A stretch of DNA of 64,000 bases from Bacteroidota bacterium (GTDB lineage: Bacteria; Bacteroidota; Bacteroidia; Chitinophagales; Chitinophagaceae), in assembly GCA_018267925.1 (NCBI GenBank), contig JAFDXO010000154.1, positions 1-64,000 on the forward strand, written 5' to 3'. The notes under the pieces were generated by a model. That model saw nothing but the letters and a program-made list of their open reading frames with translations. It ran no database searches and was not told the origin of the DNA. The position numbers were made by a program, and so were the translations under genes. How positions within the stretch are numbered: position 1 is the first letter of the stretch; every line of letters begins with the position of its first letter. Below are positions 36,007 to 44,704 of this stretch, in pieces.

Positions 36007-36231
36007 ATGAAACAAACAACTCAATATTTGCGCATTTTGTTGCTAACTATTTCGCTTGCACTCAGTGGGACTTTAGTTTATGCAGACCCGCCGGATGATG
36101 AAGATCCAGATCCAAGCGGTGTTCCCATAGATGGTGGTATTTCTTTATTAGTAGGAGCCGCGGCAATTTATGGTGTTAAAAAACTACATGATAAAAACAA
36201 GCAACAAAAGCAAGACGAAGCCAATAAATAA
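36007..36231 (+). CDS. PID-CTERM sorting-signal small protein
   Basis: A 74-residue protein with a signal peptide (MKQTTQYLRILLLTISLALSG, ending near LVYA), a short acidic linker (DPPDDEDPDP) and a C-terminal tripartite signal: PIDGG, a hydrophobic stretch (ISLLVGAAAIYGV) and a basic tail (KKLHDKNKQQK). This is the PID-CTERM pattern, analogous to PEP-CTERM signals read by exosortases. Almost nothing remains as mature protein. It lies 25 nt behind the 955-residue T9SS gene and before a strong terminator, so the two are co-transcribed. The sorting enzyme is not in the window, and the function of such peptides is unknown. Confidence 0.82.
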   Translation: MKQTTQYLRILLLTISLALSGTLVYADPPDDEDPDPSGVPIDGGISLLVGAAAIYGVKKLHDKNKQQKQDEANK

Positions 36232-36253
36232 AATTTGCAAATCTTAAAAATTC

Positions 36254-36287
36254 AACAGCCGGAACGAGAATGTTCCGGCTGTTTTTC
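36254..36287 (+). terminator. Strong intrinsic terminator after the PID-CTERM gene
   Basis: Perfect 12-bp arms AACAGCCGGAAC (36254-36265) and GTTCCGGCTGTT (36272-36283) around a 6-nt loop, followed by Ts. It lies between the PID-CTERM gene and the convergent gltX. Confidence 0.88.
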
Positions 36288-36310
36288 TAAAATAAAAAAT
36301 GGATGAGATG

Positions 36311-37846
36311 CTATGTTTTTAGTTTTTCCAATACTATTGAAACCCTTTGTCGGGTTTGTTCTTGTCCGATCATTTCAATAATTTCAAACACGCCTGGTCC
36401 ATACTTGCCGCCTACCAGCATAATACGTAGCGGTAAAAGCACATCACCTTTTTTAAGTCCGCTTTCCGCCATTTGTTGGCTAAAGTTTTGTTCTATATTT
36501 TGATGATTCCAATCGTTAATTGTCGTAAGACTTTCCGCCCAAGTTGAAAAGAAATACTGTTTTTGAGGAGTCCATTTTTCAGAAATGGTTTTGAGGTCAA
36601 TATCTTGAGGTGCCTCAAAAAAGAAATGACCTTGTGTCCAAAAATCAGACAATAAGTGACACCGTTCTTTAATTAATCCTACCACTTTCTCTAAATATTC
36701 TTGATCGGCAGAAACACCGTTATGGGCAATAAAGGGCTGAATCATTTTTGCCAGTGATTCATTGTCTTTTTGCAGAAGATACTGATGATTAAACCATTTT
36801 GCCTTTTCAAAATCAAAACGAGCACCACCTTTATGAACACGATCCATTGAAAAACGAGTAATCAATTCTTCGAGAGAAAAAATTTCTTGTTCGGTGCCAT
36901 CATTCCAACCAAGGAGGGCTAACAGGTTGATAAAAGCATCGGGTAAAAAACCCCTTTCCCTGAAGCCTATTGTTTTTTCGCCGGTATTAGGATCTGCCCA
37001 ATCCATAGCAAACACGGGAAAGCCTAATCTTTCACCATCTCGCTTACTCAATTTACCATGTCCATCTGGTTTTAAAATAAGGGGAAGATGCGCCCATTGG
37101 GGCATGTCTTTTTCCCAACCCAAATATTTCCACAGTAGCAAGTGTACCGGTGCACTGGGCAACCATTCTTCGCCTCGAAAAGCATGTGTAATTTTCATGA
37201 GATAGTCGTCCACTACAACCGCAAGGTGATAGGTAGGCATTCCATCTGCTTTAAGCAATACTTTATCATCTACTAAACCGGTTTCAAAGCTCACCTCACC
37301 ACGCACCATATCAACCATGCTTACAGTAGTGTTCTCCGGCATTTTTAGTCGCACGACATAAGGTGTTCCTACACCCAACATTTCGGTTACTTTTTCTGGA
37401 GACAACGAGAGCGAATTACGCATGTGCATTCGTGTTGCTTGGTCGTATTGCGGTGTTGGATTACTGCTTGATTTAAACCGTTTGCGCATTTCTTCCAACT
37501 CATCGGGCGTGTCAAAAGCATAATAGGCATATCCATCATCAATTAGTTTTTGTGCGTACTGAAAATAAAGGTGCTTTCTTTCGCTTTGACGATAAGGTCC
37601 GTATGCTCCTTCATGGCGAGGGCTTTCATCAGGTTGCAAACCACACCATTCCAAGCATTGAAAGATATAGTCTTCTGCCCCTTCAACAAAACGCTTTTGG
37701 TCTGTGTCTTCAATTCTTAGAATAAATTCTCCTCCGTGATGTTTGGCAAAAAGATAATTGTACAACACAGTACGAACGCCCCCCAAATGAAGCCCACCGG
37801 TAGGGCTTGGTGCAAATCGAACTCGCACTTTTTTAGATGAACTCAT
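36311..37846 (-). CDS. gltX: Glutamate--tRNA ligase
   Basis: A 511-residue class I synthetase charging tRNA-Glu. The HIGH-type motif is PSPTGGLHLGG (about residues 12-22) and the KMSKS-type motif is GKLSKRDG (about 260-267); LRIEDTDQKRF is the Glu-binding region. The C-terminal anticodon-binding domain is complete. It is cytoplasmic. A TACTTTTG box lies only 7 nt before the ATG. The gene is monocistronic, convergent with the PID-CTERM gene and divergent from the transhydrogenase genes. Length is normal for Bacteroidota. Confidence 0.97.
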   Translation of the reverse strand: MSSSKKVRVRFAPSPTGGLHLGGVRTVLYNYLFAKHHGGEFILRIEDTDQKRFVEGAEDYIFQCLEWCGLQPDESPRHEGAYGPYRQSERKHLYFQYAQKLIDDGYAYYAFDTPDELEEMRKRFKSSSNPTPQYDQATRMHMRNSLSLSPEKVTEMLGVGTPYVVRLKMPENTTVSMVDMVRGEVSFETGLVDDKVLLKADGMPTYHLAVVVDDYLMKITHAFRGEEWLPSAPVHLLLWKYLGWEKDMPQWAHLPLILKPDGHGKLSKRDGERLGFPVFAMDWADPNTGEKTIGFRERGFLPDAFINLLALLGWNDGTEQEIFSLEELITRFSMDRVHKGGARFDFEKAKWFNHQYLLQKDNESLAKMIQPFIAHNGVSADQEYLEKVVGLIKERCHLLSDFWTQGHFFFEAPQDIDLKTISEKWTPQKQYFFSTWAESLTTINDWNHQNIEQNFSQQMAESGLKKGDVLLPLRIMLVGGKYGPGVFEIIEMIGQEQTRQRVSIVLEKLKT

Positions 37847-37853
37847 AACGCCA

Positions 37854-37861
37854 CAAAAGTA
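37854..37861 (-). promoter_or_regulatory. Bacteroidota -7 box (TACTTTTG) for gltX
   Basis: A perfect TAnnTTTG on the minus strand, ending 7 nt before the gltX ATG, which implies a very short leader. Confidence 0.45.
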
Positions 37862-38023
37862 GCTGATTACACATTTTTTTTGGGGACGAACTAATCTTAA
37901 ATAGAGAAGAAAGGATTGTTTAGTGTAGAAAATCTATTTTCTGATGCTATTGTTGTAGGTAAACATTTGAATTTTGAAATAAAAACTTCTAATTTTCAAA
38001 CCGACAAAAAGGAACTGCTTATT

Positions 38024-39157
38024 ATGATTGTAGGCGTATTGAAGGAACAGGCATTCGAGCCAAGAGTATCGTTAGTGCCTGAAACAATTGCTCAGCTTGC
38101 CAAGATGAATGTAAAAGTATTGGTAGAGCGTGATGCCGGTGAAAAAGCATTTTTTGGAAATACGCTTTATACAGATGCTGGAGCAACTCTTTGCAACAAG
38201 GATGAAATTATTCAACAAGCAGATGTCGTATTGACTATTCATGCGAATAATATTCCCGAAACTATTAAGCCCAAAACTGTTGTGCTGGGCGCATTTCAGC
38301 CGCTTTCACATCCACAAAAGATGCAGCAATTGGCAGACAAAGGAATTACTTCATTTAGCCTTGATAGCATACCTCGAACTACTCGAGCGCAAGCTATGGA
38401 CGTATTAAGTTCACAAGCCAATATAGCAGGATATAAGGCTGTACTATTAGCTGCATTTCAATACAGTCGCTATTTTCCAATGTTTATGACTGCTGCGGGC
38501 AGTATAGCTCCGGCCCGTGTCTTGATTTTGGGTGCTGGTGTAGCCGGATTGCAAGCAATAGCCACTGCTCGCCGATTGGGTGCTGTGGTAGAAGTGTTTG
38601 ATACTCGCCCTGCCGTGAAAGAAGAAGTGATGAGTTTAGGAGCCAAATTTGTAGAAGTGGAAGGTGCAGCAGATGCGTCGAAAGCAGGCGGATATGCCGT
38701 AGAGCAAAGCGAAGAATTTCAACAACGACAAAAGGCAAAAATTCACGAACATGCTCGTAAGGCTGATATAATCATTACAACAGCACAAATTCCGGGAAAA
38801 AAAGCACCCATATTGATTTCTAAGGCTATGCTCGAAGACATGCGCCCCGGATCGGTGGTCATAGATTTGGCTGCTGCTACCGGTGGCAATACCGATTTGA
38901 CAGAAAATGAAAAAGCAATTGAACATCAGGGTATAACCATTGTTGGCAATTCTGCATTAGCAGCTTCTATGCCTTCTGATGCCAGCAAATTGTATAGTAA
39001 AAACGTTTTCAACTTCCTTAAATTAATCATCAATAAAGAAGGTGGATTATCACTCAATTGGGAAGATGACTTAGTTGTCGGCACCTGTATTTCACACGAC
39101 AATAAAGTGATGAATGAACGTGTACTCAATCTTTTACCGGAAAAATTAAACGCATAA
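38024..39157 (+). CDS. pntAA: NAD(P) transhydrogenase subunit alpha, soluble part
   Basis: A 377-residue NAD(H)-binding domain I of proton-translocating transhydrogenase, in the three-gene split form. The Rossmann region is VLILGAGVAGLQAIATARRL with DTRPAVKEEV; RTTRAQAMDVLSSQANIAGY is the family stretch that contacts NAD. With pntAB and pntB it couples hydride transfer from NADH to NADP+ to proton inflow. ATG 38024 follows an AAAAGGA ribosome-binding sequence; the extension to 37916 is not transhydrogenase-like. pntAB begins 5 nt after the stop, so this is an operon. Confidence 0.95.
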   Translation: MIVGVLKEQAFEPRVSLVPETIAQLAKMNVKVLVERDAGEKAFFGNTLYTDAGATLCNKDEIIQQADVVLTIHANNIPETIKPKTVVLGAFQPLSHPQKMQQLADKGITSFSLDSIPRTTRAQAMDVLSSQANIAGYKAVLLAAFQYSRYFPMFMTAAGSIAPARVLILGAGVAGLQAIATARRLGAVVEVFDTRPAVKEEVMSLGAKFVEVEGAADASKAGGYAVEQSEEFQQRQKAKIHEHARKADIIITTAQIPGKKAPILISKAMLEDMRPGSVVIDLAAATGGNTDLTENEKAIEHQGITIVGNSALAASMPSDASKLYSKNVFNFLKLIINKEGGLSLNWEDDLVVGTCISHDNKVMNERVLNLLPEKLNA

Positions 39158-39162
39158 GCAAC

Positions 39163-39486
39163 ATGGATAGTATTGCACAACTTTTTACCGATGCAGCCAC
39201 TTATAGGTTGCTAACCATTGTTATTCTTTCCATTTTTTTGGGAATTGAAGTTATTTCTCGTGTGCCTTCGGTTTTGCATACACCGCTTATGAGTGGTGCA
39301 AATGCTATACATGGCGTAGTGATTATTGGTGCTATCATCGTGATGGGTGAGGCTGCTTCTGACGACTATCTAGCTTTGACACTTGGCTTTTTGGCAGTGA
39401 TTTTAGGAACGCTAAATGTGGTTGGCGGATTTGTGGTAACGGATAGAATGCTTGAAATGTTCGACAAGAAGAAAAAGAGAAAATAG
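39163..39486 (+). CDS. pntAB: NAD(P) transhydrogenase subunit alpha, membrane part
   Basis: A 107-residue protein with about three membrane spans (near 14-32, 41-60 and 66-92) and the conserved HTPLMSGANAIHGVVIIGA stretch of transhydrogenase domain II. It forms part of the proton channel with pntB. It follows pntAA by 5 nt and precedes pntB by 91 nt. The split of alpha into two polypeptides is common in bacteria outside the enterics. Length is usual for this subunit. Confidence 0.95.
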   Translation: MDSIAQLFTDAATYRLLTIVILSIFLGIEVISRVPSVLHTPLMSGANAIHGVVIIGAIIVMGEAASDDYLALTLGFLAVILGTLNVVGGFVVTDRMLEMFDKKKKRK

Positions 39487-39577
39487 ACATTGAATTCAAT
39501 CAAAATTATCAATTAATCTGAATCATTTTGACTTGCATCAAGCCAGTCAGAGCTTATTAACACATAACGAATCCGGT

Positions 39578-40963
39578 ATGCTACTGCCACTCATTTATCT
39601 CATTGGTTCGATTACCTTCATCTTAGGCTTGAAGATGCTTTCACATCCTGATAGCGCACGAAAGGGCAATTTGGTAGCCGCTTTTGGCATGACCTTAGCC
39701 ATTGTAGGAACTATATTTTTATATCGTGATCATTCTGGAAATTCCTTAGGAAATTATCCTTGGATTTTTGCCGGTTTAGTCATTGGAAGTATTGTAGGAA
39801 CATTGGCTGCCAAAAAAGTTCAAATGACTGCAATGCCTGAAATGGTTAGCCTTTTTAATGGTATGGGAGGTGCTTGTGCCATGCTTATTTCTATTGTAGA
39901 ATACCACCACAATCCGAATCCCTCTATGGGAATGTTGGTTGTGATTGTGTTGGGAATGTTGATAGGCACGGTATCCTTTTCGGGTAGCATCATTGCATGG
40001 GGAAAGCTAAATGGAAGAATAAAAGATCGAACCATTCCTGCCGGACAAGCCATCAACTTTTTATTGTTTGCGGGCATTCTTACCATGGCTGTTTTGCTCG
40101 TTTTTTCCATTAGCTCTGCACCTTTTTTATTCTATGGAATCTTGGCTTTAGCTGCCTTATACGGCATTTTGTTTGTGATGCCCATTGGCGGTGCAGATAT
40201 GCCTGTTGTGATTTCATTACTCAATTCGTTTACCGGGGTGGCTGCTGCGTTTGGTGGTTTTTTGTATGATAATCCGGTCATGTTAACAGGCGGTATTTTG
40301 GTTGGCTCTGCGGGCACTATACTTACCATTTTGATGTGTAAAGCCATGAATCGCTCGTTGAAAAATGTATTGATCGGTTCTTTTGGTGGACAAAAAACAG
40401 GAGGTAGTGTCGGTGGATCGAAAGAACAAGGTTCATACAAAGAAATCTCACTTAACGATACGGCTGTATTGATGGCCTATGCTTCAAAAGTGATGATCAT
40501 TCCTGGATATGGTTTGGCTGTTGCACAAGCTCAACATGCTTGTCATGAATTGGAAAAAGTATTGGAAGATAAAGGCGTGGAAGTAAGTTATGGGATCCAT
40601 CCGGTGGCAGGTCGAATGCCCGGTCACATGAATGTATTGCTGGCAGAAGCAGATGTGCCTTATGATAAATTAAAAGAAATGGAAGAAGCCAATGATCAAA
40701 TGGCACAGACAACAGTTGTGCTGATTATTGGAGCCAACGATGTTGTAAATCCGGCTGCAAAAGAAGATCCCGCCAGTCCGATTTACGGAATGCCAATTTT
40801 AGAAGTAGAAAAGGCAGAACATGTTATCGTCAATAAAAGAAGCATGAAGCCGGGCTATGCCGGAATTGAAAATGACTTGTTTTTCAAGCCTAAAACTTCT
40901 ATGCTTTTTGGAGATGCCAAAAAAGTCTTGCAAGATTTAGTTTCTGAATTGAAACAAGTGTAA
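39578..40963 (+). CDS. pntB: NAD(P) transhydrogenase subunit beta
   Basis: A 461-residue beta subunit: about eight or nine membrane spans (residues 3-260; GSIVGTLAAKKVQMTAMPEM, GGADMPVVISLLNSFTG) and the NADP(H)-binding domain III (about 285-461; IPGYGLAVAQAQ, GIHPVAGRMPGHMNVLLAEA, GANDVVNPAA). ATG 39578 is chosen; the frame is open to TTG 39533, but homology starts at the membrane region. It completes the pntAA-pntAB-pntB operon, whose likely job is NADPH supply. Confidence 0.96.
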   Translation: MLLPLIYLIGSITFILGLKMLSHPDSARKGNLVAAFGMTLAIVGTIFLYRDHSGNSLGNYPWIFAGLVIGSIVGTLAAKKVQMTAMPEMVSLFNGMGGACAMLISIVEYHHNPNPSMGMLVVIVLGMLIGTVSFSGSIIAWGKLNGRIKDRTIPAGQAINFLLFAGILTMAVLLVFSISSAPFLFYGILALAALYGILFVMPIGGADMPVVISLLNSFTGVAAAFGGFLYDNPVMLTGGILVGSAGTILTILMCKAMNRSLKNVLIGSFGGQKTGGSVGGSKEQGSYKEISLNDTAVLMAYASKVMIIPGYGLAVAQAQHACHELEKVLEDKGVEVSYGIHPVAGRMPGHMNVLLAEADVPYDKLKEMEEANDQMAQTTVVLIIGANDVVNPAAKEDPASPIYGMPILEVEKAEHVIVNKRSMKPGYAGIENDLFFKPKTSMLFGDAKKVLQDLVSELKQV

Positions 40964-41082
40964 TCAAAGTTTAACTTCGATTTCTTTATTGTTATTTTCT
41001 AAAATTTTGATTGCCGCAATGCTGATTATTCATTCTGATAGGTATATAGGTTGATACATTCTTGCTTCGTCAAAATTACCTG

Positions 41083-41090
41083 TAACTTTG
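41083..41090 (+). promoter_or_regulatory. Bacteroidota -7 box (TAACTTTG) for the AraC-family gene
   Basis: A perfect TAnnTTTG with a CTTG 18 bp upstream (41061-41064) as a -33 element. It lies 22 nt before ATG 41113 and too close to GTG 41095, which decides the start. Confidence 0.6.
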
Positions 41091-41112
41091 CCTTGTGTTG
41101 AAGGTAAAGGAC

Positions 41113-41943
41113 ATGCCCGCTACTAATAGCGTGTTGGATAAATTTTTAGGAGAAGAAGCAAATATTTTATTGCGAGAAAAACTGGATCTTAACTCATTTA
41201 TCCAAGCCGAACAATTAACCGTTGGCAATACTATTCATTTTGATATTGATGAAGGGCGACTTTTTTTATTCCCTTTTGATGAAGGGCATTATACACTCCA
41301 TTTATTGTATGTGCAGCAGCAGGAATTATCGCAAACAAAGATTAGTTGGGTTCAATATTTACCCGAGTTTTTTCATCTTTTTCCTACCGCACAATTATCA
41401 GAAAACATTCCCTTTCGATTAGATCAAAGCACGGAACTTCAAGTGCCTTTTTGTAGCCAAAGCCGAAATCTGATTCATGATTTGTGGAATGTCAAAGCTA
41501 TTAATCCGTTGCTTCAATCATTTCAACTGACTGAGATTAGCCTTCATCTTTTACGAAGAGCAATAGAACATGTTACAGTCCCGTTCACGGTTTGTCCGGT
41601 ACCTGCATGTAGGTTTTTAGCCAACGATGCTGAACGTGAAAAAATATTGGATGCTGTTAAAATCCTTGACGCATCTTTAGATCGCCCCTATACCATCAAA
41701 GAATTGGCAAGGCGTGTGGCCATGAATGAATGTTATCTTAAAAAAGGCTTTAAAACCATTACCGGAAAGACTATTAATGAATATCAGCAAGAACTACGTA
41801 TCGCTCGAGCTAAACAGATGCTACAACATCATGGACAGACGGTTTCAGATGTTGCCAGTGCGTTAGGTTACAGTTCTATTTCCCATTTCAGCACGGCTTT
41901 TAAAAAGGCTACGGGCATTAAGCCTTGTGAGTTATTGGGCTGA
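41113..41943 (+). CDS. AraC family transcriptional regulator
   Basis: A 276-residue regulator. The N-terminal part (about 1-170) has no strong match that I recognise and probably senses a ligand; the C-terminal AraC/XylS domain holds two helix-turn-helix motifs (YTIKELARRVAMNECYLKKGF and TVSDVASALGYSSISHFSTAF, split here for reading) and ends TGIKPCELLG. ATG 41113 has AAAGGA five bases upstream and fits the -7 box; GTG 41095 would lie at the transcript start. The gene stands alone between the pnt operon and trigger factor. Ligand and targets are unknown; the pattern recalls siderophore-responsive regulators only loosely. Confidence 0.9.
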   Translation: MPATNSVLDKFLGEEANILLREKLDLNSFIQAEQLTVGNTIHFDIDEGRLFLFPFDEGHYTLHLLYVQQQELSQTKISWVQYLPEFFHLFPTAQLSENIPFRLDQSTELQVPFCSQSRNLIHDLWNVKAINPLLQSFQLTEISLHLLRRAIEHVTVPFTVCPVPACRFLANDAEREKILDAVKILDASLDRPYTIKELARRVAMNECYLKKGFKTITGKTINEYQQELRIARAKQMLQHHGQTVSDVASALGYSSISHFSTAFKKATGIKPCELLG

Positions 41944-42112
41944 TAGCATAAATAAGAGCCAACCGATTTTTGGAATTCTTATACCGGCTTCGCAGACGTA
42001 TAGCTTATGATTGATCAAGTCCTTTCTGAATGTGCTTAGTCATGATGGGAAAGGTGATTTTAAGTCAATGACAAAACATTTCTGAACAAACACAAAGGGG
42101 AATCAATAGGAC

Positions 42113-42152
42113 TGGCAAAAAAAAATACGCCAACATGGATTGTCGGCGTATT
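42113..42152 (-). terminator. Intrinsic terminator after trigger factor
   Basis: Arms AATACGCC (42124-42131) and GGCGTATT (42145-42152) enclose a 13-nt loop; on the minus strand the stem is followed by a run of Ts. It lies 25 nt beyond the tig stop. Confidence 0.85.
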
Positions 42153-42177
42153 CATAGAGAGATTAAATTTGAATTGA

Positions 42178-43554
42178 TTAATGGTGGTGGTGATGAGCCG
42201 CATGTGGGTCAGAAAGCTTGAAAAAAGCATCATCGCTAATGGATTTTTCTTCTACTGCAAATTGAGTTTCCAACCATGCAAATAAACGATCAAACAAAAT
42301 TCTACGGTAAGTTTCGTCCATCGTTTTGTTATCCTTCTCCACTTTTGCCATATAGCTGTCCATCCAAGTAGCTTCCTCATCGTTTTCCATTCCGAAGTAG
42401 GCCAATACTCTTTTGCGAACATCATCCTTCACCTCATCAATAGAAACTTCGATATGGTTATCTGCAATCAATTTGTCAGAGATCAAAGTCCAGCGTAATT
42501 GATGATCGAAAGATGGAAATTCTCGTTCAACTTCTGCTTCACTTTTGGGTTTTTCTTGCCCTTCTTTCATCCAGCGTTTCAAGAAATCTACCGGTAAATT
42601 GATGGGTGTATTGTGTACCAGCAATTCATAAATTTCATTGTGTAAACGATCAGCACCAATACGATCAAATTCTTTGTGTAGATCCTGAGCAATACGATCA
42701 CGAAAAGCTTCTTCGGTAGTGATCATATCGTTCGGAAAAACTTGCAGATATAGTTCTGTGTCTAAATCACGAGGGTGTAACAAACCCACTTTAGAAATTG
42801 TCAGTTTGAAACTTTGAGAAGGATCTGCGGTTGGTGCTTTGAGCGGTTTATTCATAAATGCTTCCAAATCGCGATCAGCAGCAAGATCTGCAGGGCGAAT
42901 AATTAAGAAGTCATTTGCCTTTTTGCCCATTAGTAATTCTTGTAGCTTTGGAGGCAAGGTTTCCAAGATGGAAGTATCATCTACTTTCGCAGCATCTTCT
43001 GCTACATTTCCATGCTCATCGCAAGCTTCATAAGAAGCATACAAAAGGTTGTCTTTCGACTCAATAATTTCAGCATCTTCTACTTTGCCATATCGGCGAC
43101 GAATACGATCCACCTCATCGGTCAACATTTTGTCGTCCACTTCAATTTTATATTTTGTAAGTGGCTTTTTGTCTTTCAAAGCAGGAATTTCAAAATCGGG
43201 TTTTAAACCAATTTCAAAATCGAAATCCATTTCGACAGGGTTGTTCATGTCTATATTCAACGTCGTGCCTTGCGCTATCAAGGGTTGTGCGAAAATGGAA
43301 ACCTTTTCATTTTTCAAATATTCTTCGAGTTGGCGACCAGCTACACGAAAAACTTCATCACCAAAAAGAGAAGGTCCGTACATTTTTCGAATCATACCGG
43401 TTGGCACCATTCCTTTACGAAAGCCCGGAACATTAGCCTGTTTGGCATATTGTTTCAACGATTTTTCAAAAGAAGGCCAATAGTCTTCTCTGGTGAGTTT
43501 TACGGTGATCTTGTCATGCTGCGTTCCAATGTTTTCCCGCGTTACCGTAGCCAT
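42178..43554 (-). CDS. tig: Trigger factor with a natural C-terminal histidine tail
   Basis: A 458-residue ribosome-associated chaperone. The N-terminal ribosome-binding domain has NVPGFRKGMVPTGMIRKMYG (split for reading), close to the ribosome-docking signature GFRxGxxP. The middle, PPIase-position domain is degenerate: the FKBP core motifs such as VTVHYxG and IPGFE are absent, so isomerase activity is doubtful. The C-terminal helical chaperone arms follow. The protein ends DPHAAHHHHH, a genuine genomic His tail. ATG 43554 matches homology; the upstream extension overlaps the tRNA side. tRNA-Leu lies 76 bp upstream on the same strand and may share a transcript. Confidence 0.93.
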   Translation of the reverse strand: MATVTRENIGTQHDKITVKLTREDYWPSFEKSLKQYAKQANVPGFRKGMVPTGMIRKMYGPSLFGDEVFRVAGRQLEEYLKNEKVSIFAQPLIAQGTTLNIDMNNPVEMDFDFEIGLKPDFEIPALKDKKPLTKYKIEVDDKMLTDEVDRIRRRYGKVEDAEIIESKDNLLYASYEACDEHGNVAEDAAKVDDTSILETLPPKLQELLMGKKANDFLIIRPADLAADRDLEAFMNKPLKAPTADPSQSFKLTISKVGLLHPRDLDTELYLQVFPNDMITTEEAFRDRIAQDLHKEFDRIGADRLHNEIYELLVHNTPINLPVDFLKRWMKEGQEKPKSEAEVEREFPSFDHQLRWTLISDKLIADNHIEVSIDEVKDDVRKRVLAYFGMENDEEATWMDSYMAKVEKDNKTMDETYRRILFDRLFAWLETQFAVEEKSISDDAFFKLSDPHAAHHHHH

Positions 43555-43630
43555 AATGTTTGAATGATTTTGAGTTAAAAAAAAGTCCCGCAATTGGCTA
43601 CGGGACTGATACACTTCCTTTTTTATTAAG

Positions 43631-43712
43631 TGCGGGCGGAGGGACTCGAACCCCCAAGCCGCAAAGCACCAGATCCTAAGTCTGGCGTGTCTACCAATTT
43701 CACCACGCCCGC
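43631..43712 (-). tRNA. tRNA-Leu (anticodon UAG)
   Basis: On the minus strand the 5' acceptor GCGGGCG pairs with CGCCCGC before the discriminator A at 43631. The anticodon arm is CCAGA-CTTAGGA-TCTGG with anticodon TAG, and the T arm GGGGGTTCGAGTCCCTC is intact. A long variable arm makes it a class II tRNA of 82 nt, as expected for leucine. The CCA end is not encoded. A TACCTTTG promoter box lies 12-19 bp upstream. Confidence 0.97.
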
Positions 43713-43723
43713 AAAAGGAGCTG

Positions 43724-43731
43724 CAAAGGTA
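43724..43731 (-). promoter_or_regulatory. Bacteroidota -7 box (TACCTTTG) for tRNA-Leu
   Basis: A perfect TAnnTTTG on the minus strand, ending 11 nt before the tRNA 5' end; a TTG at the -33 distance (43751-43753) adds weak support. It may also serve trigger factor. Confidence 0.6.
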
Positions 43732-43930
43732 AAGAATTCTATTAAACGGGCAACTAAATTTTTTTAACCTTGCTTTTGGGGGGTAAAACTGACTAAAAAG
43801 CTAAATTAAATTCATGTAATTATGATATAAGAGTTGTACTTAAGTCATAGTTCTATCATTTCTATCAACAAAGTCTTGATTAGCCTACCGGATTGTCATT
43901 ATTTTTAACGCAACAAATTTTTAAAGCCGA

Positions 43931-44644
43931 ATGCTACACCGACAAACAAAGGCCTCCATTTTGGTGGTAGAAGATGAAGAAAGCCTCCGCGAAACCTTAA
44001 AGCTAAATCTGGAGATGGAAGATTATGAAGTTACTACGGTAGATAATGGTCCAGCAGTTTTAAAGATGATTAAAAATGAATATTTTGATCTGATTGTGCT
44101 TGATATTATGTTGCCTGATATGGACGGAATAGCTGTGTGTGAAGCCATCAGAATGCAACACAACGATGTGCCAATTTTGTTTTTGTCTGCACGAAACAGC
44201 AGTGCCGATAGAGTAGAAGGCTTGAAAAAAGGAGGCGATGATTATCTGACTAAGCCATTTAATTTGGAAGAATTACTGTTAAGGGTAAATAATTTGATTC
44301 TTAAAAACAAACGAATTAAGTCGCCCCAATCCATAGCCGATGAATATGAATTTGATGGGTGTAAAATCAATTTTGCGGCTCATGAAGCATTAGATAAAAA
44401 TGGACAAATGCAAGAACTGAGTAAAAAAGAAGCGGCTTTACTCAAATTGATGATTGAACATGAAGGAGAAGTTGTTACACGCGAACATATTTTGCAAGTA
44501 GTTTGGGGCTATAATGTATATCCGACAACAAGAACAATAGATAATTTTATTCTCAACTTCCGAAAGTATTTTGAAAATGACAGCCGTAGTCCTAAGCATT
44601 TTCATTCTGTACGTGGGATAGGTTATAAGTTTACTGCCAACTAA
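43931..44644 (+). CDS. OmpR/PhoB family response regulator
   Basis: A 237-residue regulator: receiver domain with acidic pair ED at 14-15, phosphoacceptor Asp58 (LIVLDIMLPDMDG) and Lys in LTKPFN; winged-helix C-terminal domain with LSKKEAALLKLMIEHEGEVV and HFHSVRGIGYKFTA. No kinase gene adjoins it, so its partner lies elsewhere. A small lipoprotein gene follows 60 nt later on the same strand and could be co-transcribed. Targets unknown. Confidence 0.93.
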   Translation: MLHRQTKASILVVEDEESLRETLKLNLEMEDYEVTTVDNGPAVLKMIKNEYFDLIVLDIMLPDMDGIAVCEAIRMQHNDVPILFLSARNSSADRVEGLKKGGDDYLTKPFNLEELLLRVNNLILKNKRIKSPQSIADEYEFDGCKINFAAHEALDKNGQMQELSKKEAALLKLMIEHEGEVVTREHILQVVWGYNVYPTTRTIDNFILNFRKYFENDSRSPKHFHSVRGIGYKFTAN

Positions 44645-44704
44645 TTTTCTGTTTAATTGTTGCAGCATGAAATGATTTTTGTACTTTAACACCCGAATTG
44701 ACCG

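Noticed and set aside
40964..41060. Hairpin after pntB as terminator
   Set aside because: AATCAAA and TTTGATT could pair, but the loop is over 30 nt and no T run follows.
41095..41112. GTG 41095 as start of the AraC-family gene
   Set aside because: It lies only 4 nt after the -7 box, while ATG 41113 has an AAAGGA ribosome-binding sequence at a good distance.
43631..43712. tRNA-Leu as a possible integration site
   Set aside because: No integrase or foreign-type genes lie beside it and no partial copy of its 3' end was seen; both neighbours are housekeeping or regulatory genes.
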